A program made the position numbers and the translations under genes. A DNA stretch of 64,000 nt from NCBI GenBank assembly GCA_034717695.1, contig JAYELS010000071.1, positions 1 through 64,000 of the forward strand, in the 5' to 3' direction. The notes below the pieces were generated by a model. The model saw only the letters and a list, made by a program, of their open reading frames with translations. It made no database searches and was not told the DNA's origin. The stretch is from NAT127 sp034717695 (GTDB lineage: Bacteria; Pseudomonadota; Gammaproteobacteria; Pseudomonadales; Porticoccaceae). Of this stretch, positions 41,591 to 50,033 are shown piece after piece (the stretch's first letter is position 1; every line of letters begins with the position of its first letter).

Positions 41591-42544
41591 CTAGCCCAGG
41601 AACCGCCCGGCAACAAGCCAGGCGGCCATTCCCAGGGCCGCCACGAACAACAGCGCGAACCCCCCGGCCCGCCAGCGAAACTGGCGGGCCAGCTGTTCCT
41701 GGGCGTGACTGCCGATCAGGTAGGGCAGGCCGCCGTCCTCCGGCGCCCGCAGGCTGTGGTCCGGGGGCGCGGCGGCGCCGTCCCTCTGCTCGCGGGTGGC
41801 GGCCTGCCGCGCCGCCGCCGTCACCGCCTGCCACTCGCCGCTGTCCAGTACCCCGTTGCCATCCCCGTCAAAGCGCACCAGCAGTTGCGGGAAGTCGGTC
41901 TTCCACTGGCGGATCAACCGTCCCGCCGCCTGGTCGATGGTCAGCAGACGGGCGCCGGTGGCGTCGCTTTCGAAGTGGCCGAGCACGTAGAGGGGATCGC
42001 CGTCGCGGATCAGGTGCTCGGTGTAGCGGTAGCGCTCGCCGAGGCTGGCGAGGCGGCCGAGGGCGGCGATAAGGCCGGTGTTAGCGCTGGCGGCGGCGCC
42101 CGGCTTGCGCGCGCTTCCCTCCCAGCGTTTGCGGTGCAGGCACGACACCTCCGCCCCCGCCGGCTCGATGCGGCACAGGCCGCTGCCGTCGTCGAGGAAG
42201 AACGGTGCCTCGCTGTGGCCCTTCTCCACCACCCGCCAGCGTCGGGACTTGCCGGAGCGCTCCAGGCGCTCGATGGTGTAGCGCCACCACAGGCAGGGGC
42301 TGGCGGTGAGGGGGCTGGCGAGGGTGGAACCCCGGCCGCTGGCGAGGCCGATCAGCTCCACGTAGCCCTGGCTCGCGGAGCGGATGCGGGAGGTGGGGAT
42401 ATCCTCGATCAGGCGCGCCTTGAACAGTCCCCGCAGGGCCTGGTGAAGACCGATCAGCGCCGCTCCCGACGCCAGCGCGAGGCCCATGTAGAACTTGCCC
42501 GCCGGCATGGCGGCAAGGCAGGGGCCGCAGAAGAACTCTTCCAC
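41591..42544 (-). CDS. GIDE-domain (E3-ligase-like) membrane protein with an EF-hand loop
   Basis: About 305-317 residues. An N-terminal membrane segment is followed by the GIDE signature LIEDIPTSRIRSASQGYVELIG, the WWRYTIE strand and a C-terminal membrane helix at the end. A complete EF-hand calcium loop, DGDGNGVLDSGE, lies between the GIDE part and the last helix. Bacterial GIDE proteins are found with LemA, as here, but their role is unknown; ligase activity should not be assumed because no RING domain is present. I set the start at the GTG at 42544, 14 bp after lemA; an ATG at 42508 is possible. Confidence 0.75.
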   Translation of the reverse strand: MEEFFCGPCLAAMPAGKFYMGLALASGAALIGLHQALRGLFKARLIEDIPTSRIRSASQGYVELIGLASGRGSTLASPLTASPCLWWRYTIERLERSGKSRRWRVVEKGHSEAPFFLDDGSGLCRIEPAGAEVSCLHRKRWEGSARKPGAAASANTGLIAALGRLASLGERYRYTEHLIRDGDPLYVLGHFESDATGARLLTIDQAAGRLIRQWKTDFPQLLVRFDGDGNGVLDSGEWQAVTAAARQAATREQRDGAAAPPDHSLRAPEDGGLPYLIGSHAQEQLARQFRWRAGGFALLFVAALGMAAWLVAGRFLG

Positions 42545-42557
42545 CGGGGGCGCCGCC

Positions 42558-43127
42558 TCAGGGGTTGAACAGGGCCTTGATGTCCGGGTCGTGCAATTCT
42601 TCCTCTGCGAACTCCAGCAGGGTGAAGGGGCCGAAGCCGAAGGCCCGGGCCAGCAGCAGGTCGGGGAACTGCTCGATGCGGATGTTGTTGAGGTTGACCG
42701 CATCGTTGTAGAGCTCGCGGCGGTCGGCGATGCCGTTCTCCAGATCGGAAATACGCGCCTGGAGATGCTGGAAGGCGTCGTTGGCCTTGAGCTCCGGGTA
42801 GTTCTCCGCCAGGGCGAACAACTGGCCGAGGCCTGCCCGCAGGCTCGTCTCGGCCCGCCCCAGGGCGTCGATGTCCCGGGCCTCCCGGGCGCTGGACACC
42901 GAGCCCCGGGCCTCGATGATGCGCGCCAGGGTGTCCTGCTCGTAGGCCATGTACTGGCGGCAGGTCTCCACCAGCTTCGGCAGCTCGTCGTGGCGCTGCT
43001 TGAGGAGGATGTCGATGTTGGCCCAGGCCTTGGCCACCCGGTGCTTGAGGGCCACGAGGTTGTTGTAGATCAGTGCGCCGTAGCCGGCGAGGAGGATCAG
43101 GATGCCAAGGGTAATGATGGTTGTCAT
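42558..43127 (-). CDS. lemA: LemA family protein
   Basis: A 189-residue LemA protein. An N-terminal membrane helix (residues 1-22) is followed by the family core YNNLVALKHRVAKAWANIDILLKQRHDELPKLVETC, later QARISDLENGIADRRELYNDAV and IEQFPDLLLARAFGF. The core forms a long helical bundle on the periplasmic side. AAGGAG precedes the ATG at 43127. Its partner GIDE gene follows directly; the pair is recurrent across bacteria. The precise function is unknown, with links to membrane or envelope stress. Confidence 0.93.
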   Translation of the reverse strand: MTTIITLGILILLAGYGALIYNNLVALKHRVAKAWANIDILLKQRHDELPKLVETCRQYMAYEQDTLARIIEARGSVSSAREARDIDALGRAETSLRAGLGQLFALAENYPELKANDAFQHLQARISDLENGIADRRELYNDAVNLNNIRIEQFPDLLLARAFGFGPFTLLEFAEEELHDPDIKALFNP

Positions 43128-43211
43128 GGCGGCGAAGGCTCCTTGTCGGTTCCCGGTGGGTGCCAAGGGTAGCAGGCCCCGGGAGCGGTTAACAGGTGTC
43201 GTCTCCGCCCG

Positions 43212-43667
43212 TCAGGATCCCATGCGCTCGCTGAAATCCCAGCTGGTGATCCAGGAGGGAGCGATGCGCACCACGTACTCCTCGTCGGCCCGCCCCAGCA
43301 GCCATTGCGCCAGCCTGCTCTCCCGTTTGCCCAGGTAGCGCATGATCAGGGTGTCGAGCTGGGCGGCGGCGCCCTGGCGGCTCAAGGTCACGGTGCCCTG
43401 GCCGCGCACGCCCCGGTAGGGAATGGTGTCGGCGGCGATCTCGAAGCCGCACAGGGGGTTCTGGTCGAGCAGTGACGCCACCCGGGAGTTCTGGTGAATG
43501 GCGAGGTAGAAAGCGCCGTCCCGGTATTCGAACCAGTGGGACGCCACCAGCGGGAAGCCGTTGCCGCCGTTGCAGGCGAGGCGCAGGGGAATCCGCGCGG
43601 CCGCGAGGTAATCGGCCATTTGCTGGGCGTCGTAGGCGCTGTCGCGCTTGATGGGTAATGGGGGCAT
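43212..43667 (-). CDS. Pyridoxamine 5'-phosphate oxidase-fold (flavin-binding) protein
   Basis: A 151-residue split-barrel protein of the PNPOx-like family. Strands include RIPLRLACNGGNGFPLVASHWFEYRDGAFYLA, then NPLCGFEIAADTIPYRGVRGQGTVTL and a C-terminal YVVRIAPSWITSWDFSERM. Such proteins bind FMN or F420 and reduce small molecules, or bind heme. Specificity is not visible. It is a single gene between lemA and the cysZ-like gene. Confidence 0.85.
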   Translation of the reverse strand: MPPLPIKRDSAYDAQQMADYLAAARIPLRLACNGGNGFPLVASHWFEYRDGAFYLAIHQNSRVASLLDQNPLCGFEIAADTIPYRGVRGQGTVTLSRQGAAAQLDTLIMRYLGKRESRLAQWLLGRADEEYVVRIAPSWITSWDFSERMGS

Positions 43668-43728
43668 GGCGGTGGTCCGTCGTTGTCGTGGTCGGATGCG
43701 GCCCTCGGGGTCGCTGGTGCATTAAAGC

Positions 43729-43760
43729 GAAAACGCCCCCGGTGGCATAGGGGGGGCGTC
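43729..43760 (-). terminator. Rho-independent terminator of the cysZ-like gene
   Basis: On the reverse strand GACGCCCCC pairs with GGGGGCGTTTT across an 11-nt centre, and the run ends in T-rich sequence. The stem begins inside the stop codon of the gene. Confidence 0.7.
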
Positions 43761-44490
43761 AGGATTCCCTGTCGGCGATGCGCTCCACCCACAGGGCGGT
43801 GGCCCCCGCCACGGCGGCGGGTACGGCCACCAGGTTGACCAGGGGTACCGAGAAGGTCGCCATGGCCAGGGCGCCGAAGGACAGGGTCAACCCCCGCTGC
43901 TGCTGGCAGCGCTCCCGCAGCCGGGGGAAGGGGACGGCGTTGTTGTCGGCGGCGAAATCCAGGTTCTGCAGCGCCAGGGACCAGGCGCCCCAGGCAAAGT
44001 AGAGCAGGGGCGCCAGCAGCCCGATACCGGGTATCAGGGTGAGCAGCACAATGCCCAGCAGGCGCGGCAGAAAGTACGCGATCTTGTGCAGCTCCCGCGC
44101 CAGGGTGCGGCGGGTCAGGGCCAGCAGGGCGCCGGCGCTCAGGGGCTCGGCGCGGATCTCGCCCCGCAGATGCCGTTCCACCCGTTCCGCCAGCAGGCCG
44201 TAGAACGGCGAGGCGATGAGGTTGCTGATGAGGGCAAAGCTGTAGCCGTAGATCAACAGCCAGATCGCGGCCACCACCAGCCACAAAAGCCACAACAGCC
44301 AGGCGAGCCAGTCCCCCAGCTGCCCCTGCAGCCAGGCGAACAGGGCGTCGAGGCGGTCCACCAGCAGCGCCGTGGTGACGGTGAAGAGCAGCAGGTTGAT
44401 GGCCAGGGGGATGATCACGAAGGTGCGGATGCCGGGCTTGCCGAGCAGTCTCAGTCCGCGCCAGAAATAGGCGGTGCCGCCGAGGGTCAT
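43759..44490 (-). CDS. cysZ: CysZ/EI24-family membrane protein
   Basis: A 243-residue inner-membrane protein of the EI24/CysZ family with four to five membrane segments (for example 20-42 and 60-100). Family segments include FVIIPLAINLLLF, LIASPFYGLLAERVERHLRG and LLTLIPGIGLLAPLLYFAWGAWSLALQNLDF. CysZ imports sulfate for cysteine synthesis. No cys genes are beside it, so the name rests on sequence alone. CAAGGAG precedes the ATG. Confidence 0.85.
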   Translation of the reverse strand: MTLGGTAYFWRGLRLLGKPGIRTFVIIPLAINLLLFTVTTALLVDRLDALFAWLQGQLGDWLAWLLWLLWLVVAAIWLLIYGYSFALISNLIASPFYGLLAERVERHLRGEIRAEPLSAGALLALTRRTLARELHKIAYFLPRLLGIVLLTLIPGIGLLAPLLYFAWGAWSLALQNLDFAADNNAVPFPRLRERCQQQRGLTLSFGALAMATFSVPLVNLVAVPAAVAGATALWVERIADRES

Positions 44491-44643
44491 GGATTCTCCT
44501 TGCTTGTCGAACGCTCGCTCCCCGGGTGGTGGGGGCGGGTGGATACTGTACAGACCCCGGGCGGTCGGGATGGTGCGACTTGCGCTTTGCGGCGCGGGCT
44601 AAAATGGGTAGGGTGCGCCCTGGCCCTGTTTTCGGTGGATACC

Positions 44644-45099
44644 ATGAGTTCCCTTGTCGGCATTGCCATTCGCGCCGGGGCCCGCGCCCCCATGGAGCCC
44701 CTCTCCCGCTGTGTCGTCAGCCGGGACGCCGGCCTCGCCGGGGACAGTCGCGGCAGGCCCGGCAAGCGCCAGGTCACGGTGCTGAGCGAGACCGCCTGGC
44801 TGCGGGCCTGCGCCGAACTCGGTCGCCCCCTGCCCTGGACCGTCCGCCGCGCCAACCTGCTGGTGCGGGGGCTGGAGTTCGGCCCCGACGATATGGGCCG
44901 GCTGCTGCGCATCGGCGCCCTGACCCTCGAGGTCTGCGGCGAGACCGATCCCTGCCGGCGCATGGACGAGGCCTGCCCCGGCCTGCGCGCCGCCCTCGAG
45001 CCCGAGTGGCGGGGAGGGGTGTGCTGTCGGGTGGTGGCAGGGGGTGTCATCACCCTCGCCGATCCGGCGGCCTGGGTGCCCGACCTGTTCAGGCCATGA
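44644..45099 (+). CDS. MOSC-domain protein
   Basis: A 151-residue single-domain MOSC protein: GDSRGRPGKRQVTVLSET, RRANLLVRGLEF, IGALTLEVCGETDPCRRMDEACPGL and a closing strand ITLADPAAW. The Cys in ETDPC is the position that carries the transferable sulfur or binds the cofactor in relatives. MOSC proteins bind molybdenum cofactor or handle electrophilic substrates such as hydroxylated purines. It starts at the first good ATG and overlaps the convergent MgtC-like gene by 11 bp. Confidence 0.88.
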   Translation: MSSLVGIAIRAGARAPMEPLSRCVVSRDAGLAGDSRGRPGKRQVTVLSETAWLRACAELGRPLPWTVRRANLLVRGLEFGPDDMGRLLRIGALTLEVCGETDPCRRMDEACPGLRAALEPEWRGGVCCRVVAGGVITLADPAAWVPDLFRP

Positions 45100-46375
45100 C
45101 CGGCGCCAGCGCCGCCAGCACCACGGTGAGGGCGCTGGCGACGGCCGGCACCAGCACCCGCCAGCCGAGGGCCGGCCCGGCAATGATGCGGCAGTAGACC
45201 CCCTTCATCACCGTGTTGGTGGCGGCGGCGATGGCCACGCACAGCACCACCACCCCGGGGCCGAGCTCGGTCCCCGCCTTGGGGGCCAGGGACAGCACGA
45301 TGGCATCCACGTCGGCAAGGCCCGTGAACAGGGACAGGGCGTAGAGCCCCGCCTGCCCCAGCCAGTGGCCGAGGGCCTCGGCGGCGAACATCACCACCCC
45401 CAGCAGGGCCGCGAACTGCAGCGCCGGCACCAGCTGGAAGGGGTTGCGCACCTGGGGCCCGGCCCCCGCCACTGGGCCGCTTCCCCGGCGCCACTGGCGC
45501 CAGGCGGCCAGCAGCAGGATGGCGAGGCCGGCGCCGGCGGGGATCGCCAGCGCCGGCAGCAGATCGAGGCGCAGTGCCGCTATCACCACCATGATGCGGG
45601 CGAACATGGTGGCGCAGGCGAGGAGAATGCCCGCCGCCACCGTGGGGGTGTCCTTGAGGTCTCCGTGGAGCCGGGACAGGCTGAGGGTCACCGCAGTCGA
45701 CGACACCAGGCCGCCCGTCAGGGAGGTGGCCAATACCCCGGTGCGGGGGCCGGCGAGGCGCATGGCGAAGTAGCCCACCAGGGACAGTCCGGAAATCAGC
45801 ACCACCATCCACCACAGCTGATAGGGGTTGAGCGCTCCCCAGGGGCCGAAGCCCTGATTGGGCAACAGCGGCAGCAGCACCAGGGAGGCGAGCAGGAACT
45901 GCAGGGTGCCCAGCAGCTCGCTGTGGTCGAGGGTGGTGAGCAGGCGGTGGAGGGTCTCCTTCAGGTGCAGCAACAGGGCGACGATCACCGCGCTCGCCGC
46001 CGCCGGCAGGGCCAGGTCGAAGGCGGGCAGCACCCCCAGCCAGTAGGTCAGCATGGCGGCGATCTCGCCGGTGATGCTGACGTTGCCGTCGTGGCGGGAC
46101 GACTGCAGAAATCCCACCACCAGCAGCAGCGCCACCGGCAGGAACACCAGGGCACTCACCAGCCAGCGCTGGAACAGGGGCAGTCCGCTGGCGCCGGCGG
46201 CCACCACCGCGCCGAGCAGTGCCACCAGGGTGAAGGTGCGAATGCCCGCTACCCGGGAGCCCTCCGCCAGCCCCCGCTCATGCCAGCCCCGCTCGCTGCC
46301 CACCAGAAGGCCGAGGGCGATGGCGATGCCGATGTGGGTGAAATGGGCCAGCAGCAGGCTGTATTCCGTGTCCAT
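45089..46375 (-). CDS. MgtC/SapB N-terminal plus DUF4010 membrane protein
   Basis: A 428-residue inner-membrane protein with about 12 membrane segments. Residues 1-150 form an MgtC/SapB-like domain (HIGIAIALGLLVGSERGWHE, RVAGIRTFTLVALLGAV); the rest is DUF4010 (RTGVLATSLTGGLVSSTAVTLSLSR, SLFTGLADVDAIVLSLA). Relatives are linked to magnesium stress and possibly solute transport; the function is not settled. It starts about 45 bp from an inverted heptamer array. Confidence 0.88.
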   Translation of the reverse strand: MDTEYSLLLAHFTHIGIAIALGLLVGSERGWHERGLAEGSRVAGIRTFTLVALLGAVVAAGASGLPLFQRWLVSALVFLPVALLLVVGFLQSSRHDGNVSITGEIAAMLTYWLGVLPAFDLALPAAASAVIVALLLHLKETLHRLLTTLDHSELLGTLQFLLASLVLLPLLPNQGFGPWGALNPYQLWWMVVLISGLSLVGYFAMRLAGPRTGVLATSLTGGLVSSTAVTLSLSRLHGDLKDTPTVAAGILLACATMFARIMVVIAALRLDLLPALAIPAGAGLAILLLAAWRQWRRGSGPVAGAGPQVRNPFQLVPALQFAALLGVVMFAAEALGHWLGQAGLYALSLFTGLADVDAIVLSLAPKAGTELGPGVVVLCVAIAAATNTVMKGVYCRIIAGPALGWRVLVPAVASALTVVLAALAPVMA

Positions 46376-46420
46376 GGCTTATCCCCGGTGAGTGGTGTTG
46401 GGGATTATGCCTAAAAAGCG

Positions 46421-46588
46421 GTCTGACGTCTGACGCTGGACGTCTGACGCTCAAGCTCCGCGCGACGCCTGGGATTGTGCAGCCTTCCACCCTCTGTACC
46501 CCGTTGGTCGCCATCGGTGCGGCCTCCGGGAAGTACTGCCCCCAGCGTCAGACGTCAGACGTCAGACGTCGAGCGTCAGACTTCAAAC
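46421..46588. repeat. Inverted heptamer-repeat array (GTCTGAC type)
   Basis: Left arm 46421-46455: GTCTGAC, GTCTGAC, GCTGGAC, GTCTGAC, GCTCAAG. Right arm 46547-46588: GTCAGAC three times, GTCGAGC, GTCAGAC, TTCAAAC. The two arms are inverted relative to each other around about 90 bp of unique sequence. The right arm ends 1 bp before the stop codon of the PstS-OmpA gene. This is the same architecture as the array at 55827-55967, which uses the same unit. Confidence 0.9.
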
Positions 46589-46589
46589 C

Positions 46590-48275
46590 TCAAATCACCC
46601 AAACCTCCACCCGCCGATTGCGGTTGCGGCCCTCGACGTTGTCGTTGGAGGCCACCGCGGCGGCGGCGCCGAAGCCGTTCACCTGGTAGGGGAAAATACC
46701 GAATTTCATCAGTTCCCGGCCCACCAGTTCGGCGCGGGCCTGGGACAGTTTGAGGTTCTGCTCCGGGTTGCCGACGCTGTCGGTGAAGCCGAGCAGCATC
46801 ACCCGCTTGCCCGGGTTGGCGAGGATGAAGTCGGCGAGGCGGTCCAGGTCCCGCTGGCCCTTGTTGTCGATCCGGTCGCTGCCCGGCTCGAAGCGGAAGT
46901 TCACCGACAGGCGCTGGGCGTTCTCGGTGAGTTTCAGGTAGTCGTAGGGCAGGTCCGCCGCCAGGGTGGGGCGGGTGGCGCTGATGGTCTGGGAGATGAA
47001 GCCCACCTCCGCCACCACGTCCTGGCCCTCGGCCTTGCGCACGAAGTCGATGAAGGCCCGCGCCTCGGTGTTGGTGCTGGTGGCGGGCAGGTACAGGTAG
47101 AGGCGCCGCGCCAGGGCGTAGTCCTCGGTGCTGACGGTGAAGTTGTTGGGGAAGACGGGGAGCGTGCCCTCGCCGCCGGACACCGCCAGCAGCTTCGCCT
47201 GGCGCACGTAGGGCAGGCCGATGAAGCCGATGGCGCCCGGGGTGGCGGACACGCCGTCGGACAGCTCCTGGCTCGACTCGAAGCGCCGCGCCGCCGGCGC
47301 CAGCTCGCGGCCCTGGGGTTTCAGCACCAGGGATTCGAAGCTGTCCCAGGTGCCGGAGTTGCCATCCCGGGCGAACAGTTCCACGGCGAGATCGGGGCCC
47401 CCCAGCTCCCGCCAGTTGGTGATCTCGCCGGCGAACAGCCGGGCGATGGTGTCCACCGTCAGTTCTCCCACCGGCAGGGCGGGGTGGACGATCACTGCCA
47501 GGCCGTCGAGGGCGATCACATGCTCCGCGCCGGACTGGCTGAGGTCGCCCAGTTCGGCCTTGAGCTGGTCCACTTCCTCGGCCTTGATGCGCCGCGACGA
47601 CATGCCGATGTCGGTGCTGCCGGCGGCGAGGTCGACGAAGGCGGTGCTGGAGCCGTGGGCGTGGATTTCCACCGCCACAGGCTCACCCCCGATGCGCGCC
47701 TCGATCCGGGTTTCCCGGGCCACGTCGGTGGCGGCGACGACGATGTCCTCGCCGCCCTGGGAGGCCAGGTAGTCCTTCACCAGGGCCGGCGCCAGCTCTT
47801 CCCCCAGGGTGTTGGAGCCGTGGATGCGGAACAGGGTGCGGGGCGGGGCGTCGGGCTTTGCTGCCGGGGCCGCCCGGGCCGCGGGCGGGGCGGTGCTCGC
47901 CACCGGCGCGGGGCTGACCTCGCCATTGCCGCCGCCGAGAAAGTACAGGCCCGCGGCCGCCGCCAGGGCGATGACCCCCGCGGCGATGGCGAGGCCGGCG
48001 CGCCGGCCCCCCGGGCGGGACGGGGTGGCGGCACCCTCGGGATCGCGCAGTTGGGCGAGGCGCTGGCGAATGCTGTCCGCCAGGGCGGCGAGTTCCGGGT
48101 CGCCGGAGGCCGTCGCCCGGGCCAGGGAGTCGTCCCGGTACTGGGACTCCTTGCGCAGGCGATGGATGTCGAGGGCGACGCCGTTGCGGGATTCCATGCG
48201 CAGGCGCAATTTCCAGAACAGATCGGCGAGCACGCCATCGGTGACGGCGTTGTGCTCGCCCGCGGAATTTTTCAT
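46590..48275 (-). CDS. PstS-like / OmpA C-terminal fusion protein
   Basis: A 561-residue protein. Residues 1-90 are cytoplasmic and helical, 96-116 is a membrane segment, about 140-430 is a PstS-like phosphate-binding domain (FRIHGSNTLGEELAPALV, GSSTAFVDLAAGSTDIGMSSR, ARDGNSGTWDSFESLVL), and 445-561 is an OmpA-type peptidoglycan-binding domain (FEPGSDRIDNKGQ, GFTDSVGNPEQNLKLSQARA). This links phosphate-binding architecture to the cell wall; similar fusions are known, with unclear roles. AGGAGA precedes the ATG at 48275. The 3' end abuts a heptamer array. Confidence 0.88.
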   Translation of the reverse strand: MKNSAGEHNAVTDGVLADLFWKLRLRMESRNGVALDIHRLRKESQYRDDSLARATASGDPELAALADSIRQRLAQLRDPEGAATPSRPGGRRAGLAIAAGVIALAAAAGLYFLGGGNGEVSPAPVASTAPPAARAAPAAKPDAPPRTLFRIHGSNTLGEELAPALVKDYLASQGGEDIVVAATDVARETRIEARIGGEPVAVEIHAHGSSTAFVDLAAGSTDIGMSSRRIKAEEVDQLKAELGDLSQSGAEHVIALDGLAVIVHPALPVGELTVDTIARLFAGEITNWRELGGPDLAVELFARDGNSGTWDSFESLVLKPQGRELAPAARRFESSQELSDGVSATPGAIGFIGLPYVRQAKLLAVSGGEGTLPVFPNNFTVSTEDYALARRLYLYLPATSTNTEARAFIDFVRKAEGQDVVAEVGFISQTISATRPTLAADLPYDYLKLTENAQRLSVNFRFEPGSDRIDNKGQRDLDRLADFILANPGKRVMLLGFTDSVGNPEQNLKLSQARAELVGRELMKFGIFPYQVNGFGAAAAVASNDNVEGRNRNRRVEVWVI

Positions 48276-48428
48276 GGTGGTCTCTCCTGTGCCAAGTGGG
48301 GGCAAGCATAGGAGCGCTAAATGTCAGTTATCTTACATGCCGGCGGCGGGCGACCGGTGGCGCCCGGGTCGCCACCAGTGGTCGCGGCGGGTATGATGAA
48401 ACGCCCGCCATAGTGAAAAGGGAGTCCC

Positions 48429-49997
48429 ATGGAGACGGTTGCCAACAGCGGCGACGACGGCAGCGTCGATCGCCATCTCAAGCTTCGCCACCTGGAGGCG
48501 GAGGATTACGGCGATATCAAATCGGTGATGGACAGGGTCTACACCCAGGTGGGCGGCGCCTGGACCCGCAAGAAATACCTCACCCAGCTGTCCACCTTCC
48601 CCGAGGGGCAGATCTGCATCGAGGACAACGGCAGGGTGGTGGCCGCCGCCTTCGCGGTGATCGTCGACTACGAACAGTTCGGCGACCAGCACACCTACGA
48701 CGAGATCACCGGCGACGCCTACCTCACCACCCACGACCCCAACGGCGACGTGCTCTACGGCGTGGATGTGTTCGTCGATCCGGAGTACCGGGGCCTGCGC
48801 CTCGGGCGCCGCCTCTACGAGGCCCGCAAGGAGCTGTGCCGCAACCTCAACCTCAAGTCGATCATCGCCGGCGGGCGCATCCCCAACTACCAGAAGTACG
48901 CCCGGGAGATGTCCCCCTACGAGTACATCGAGAAGGTCAAGAACAAGGACATCCACGATCCGACCCTGAGCTTCCAGCTCGCCAACGACTTCGAGGTGCG
49001 CCGGGTGCTGTCCGCCTACCTGCCGGAGGACAAGGAGTCGAAGGGCTACGCCACCCTGCTGCAATGGCACAACATCTACTACAGCCCCAGCGAGCCGAAG
49101 CTGATCGGCGCCCGCAAGAAGACCGCCCGGGTGGGCTGCGTGCAGTGGCAGATGCGCTATTTCCAGGACGTGGGGGAGTTGCTCCAGCAGGTGGAGTATT
49201 TCGTCGACGCCCTGTCCGACTACAAGTGCGACGTTGCGCTGTTCCCCGAGTTTTTCAACGCGCCGCTGATGGGCCTCGAACGCCACGTCAGCTCCATCGA
49301 CGCGGTCTGGTACCTGGCGGGCTTCACCGAGCAGATCCTCGGCGAAATCTCGCGCCTGGCGGTGAGCTACAACATCAATATCATCGCCGGCTCCATGCCG
49401 GTGGTGGAGAACGACGAGCTCTACAACGTCAGCTACCTGTGCCGCCGCGACGGCACCATCGACTACCAGACCAAGATCCACCCCACTCCCCACGAGAAGA
49501 AGGACTGGATCATGCAGGGCGGCGACGTGCTGCAGGCCTTCGACACCGACTTCGGCCGCATCGGCATCCTGATCTGCTACGACGTGGAATTCCCCGAGTT
49601 GGCGCGGCTCCTGTCGGAGGAGGACGTGCGCATCCTGTTCGTGCCGTTCTGGACCGACACCAAGAACGGCTACCTGCGGGTGCGCCGCTGCGCCCAGGCC
49701 CGGGCCATCGAGAACGAATGCTACGTGGTGATCGCCGGCAGCACCGGCAACCTCCCCAAGGTGGACAACGTGGATATCCAGTACGCCCAGGCGGCGGTGT
49801 TCTCGCCGTCGGACTTTGCCTTTCCCCACGATGCCATCGTCGCCGAGACCACCCCCAACACCGAGATGACCCTGATCGTCGACCTCGACCTGCAAAAGCT
49901 CAACCAGCTGCAGAACGAGGGCTCGGTGCGCAACTACCTGGACCGCCGCCGGGACCTCTACAAGGTCACCTGGGTGGGCAAGAAGCCCATGGGCTGA
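48429..49997 (+). CDS. GNAT acetyltransferase - nitrilase fusion
   Basis: A 522-residue two-domain protein. An N-terminal GNAT domain (about 17-205; VDVFVDPEYRGLRLGRRLYEARK holds the acetyl-CoA loop) is joined to a nitrilase/CN-hydrolase domain (about 233-500). The nitrilase triad is E274 (FPEFF), K349 (TKIHPTP) and C383 (LICYDVE). This fusion is a recognised bacterial family; the substrate is unknown, with amine acylation followed by amide hydrolysis a possible pair of reactions. AAAGGGAG precedes the ATG. It is divergent from the PstS-OmpA gene across 153 bp. Confidence 0.93.
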   Translation: METVANSGDDGSVDRHLKLRHLEAEDYGDIKSVMDRVYTQVGGAWTRKKYLTQLSTFPEGQICIEDNGRVVAAAFAVIVDYEQFGDQHTYDEITGDAYLTTHDPNGDVLYGVDVFVDPEYRGLRLGRRLYEARKELCRNLNLKSIIAGGRIPNYQKYAREMSPYEYIEKVKNKDIHDPTLSFQLANDFEVRRVLSAYLPEDKESKGYATLLQWHNIYYSPSEPKLIGARKKTARVGCVQWQMRYFQDVGELLQQVEYFVDALSDYKCDVALFPEFFNAPLMGLERHVSSIDAVWYLAGFTEQILGEISRLAVSYNINIIAGSMPVVENDELYNVSYLCRRDGTIDYQTKIHPTPHEKKDWIMQGGDVLQAFDTDFGRIGILICYDVEFPELARLLSEEDVRILFVPFWTDTKNGYLRVRRCAQARAIENECYVVIAGSTGNLPKVDNVDIQYAQAAVFSPSDFAFPHDAIVAETTPNTEMTLIVDLDLQKLNQLQNEGSVRNYLDRRRDLYKVTWVGKKPMG

Positions 49998-50003
49998 GGA
50001 ATG

Positions 50004-50029
50004 TGGCGCCCGCCCTGGGCGGGCGCCAC
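50004..50029. terminator. Bidirectional hairpin between the GNAT-nitrilase and terC genes
   Basis: TGGCGCCCGCCC and GGGCGGGCGCCA form a 12-bp perfect stem with a minimal loop between two convergent genes. There is no T-tract. Confidence 0.6.
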
Positions 50030-50033
50030 CGGG

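Noticed and set aside
41591..42544. Bacterial ubiquitin ligase
   Set aside because: The GIDE domain resembles the mitochondrial E3 protein, but there is no RING domain or ubiquitin-like gene here.
45044..46414. Forward open frame opposite the MgtC/DUF4010 gene
   Set aside because: Glutamine- and glycine-rich shadow; the reverse gene has clear membrane segments and family motifs.
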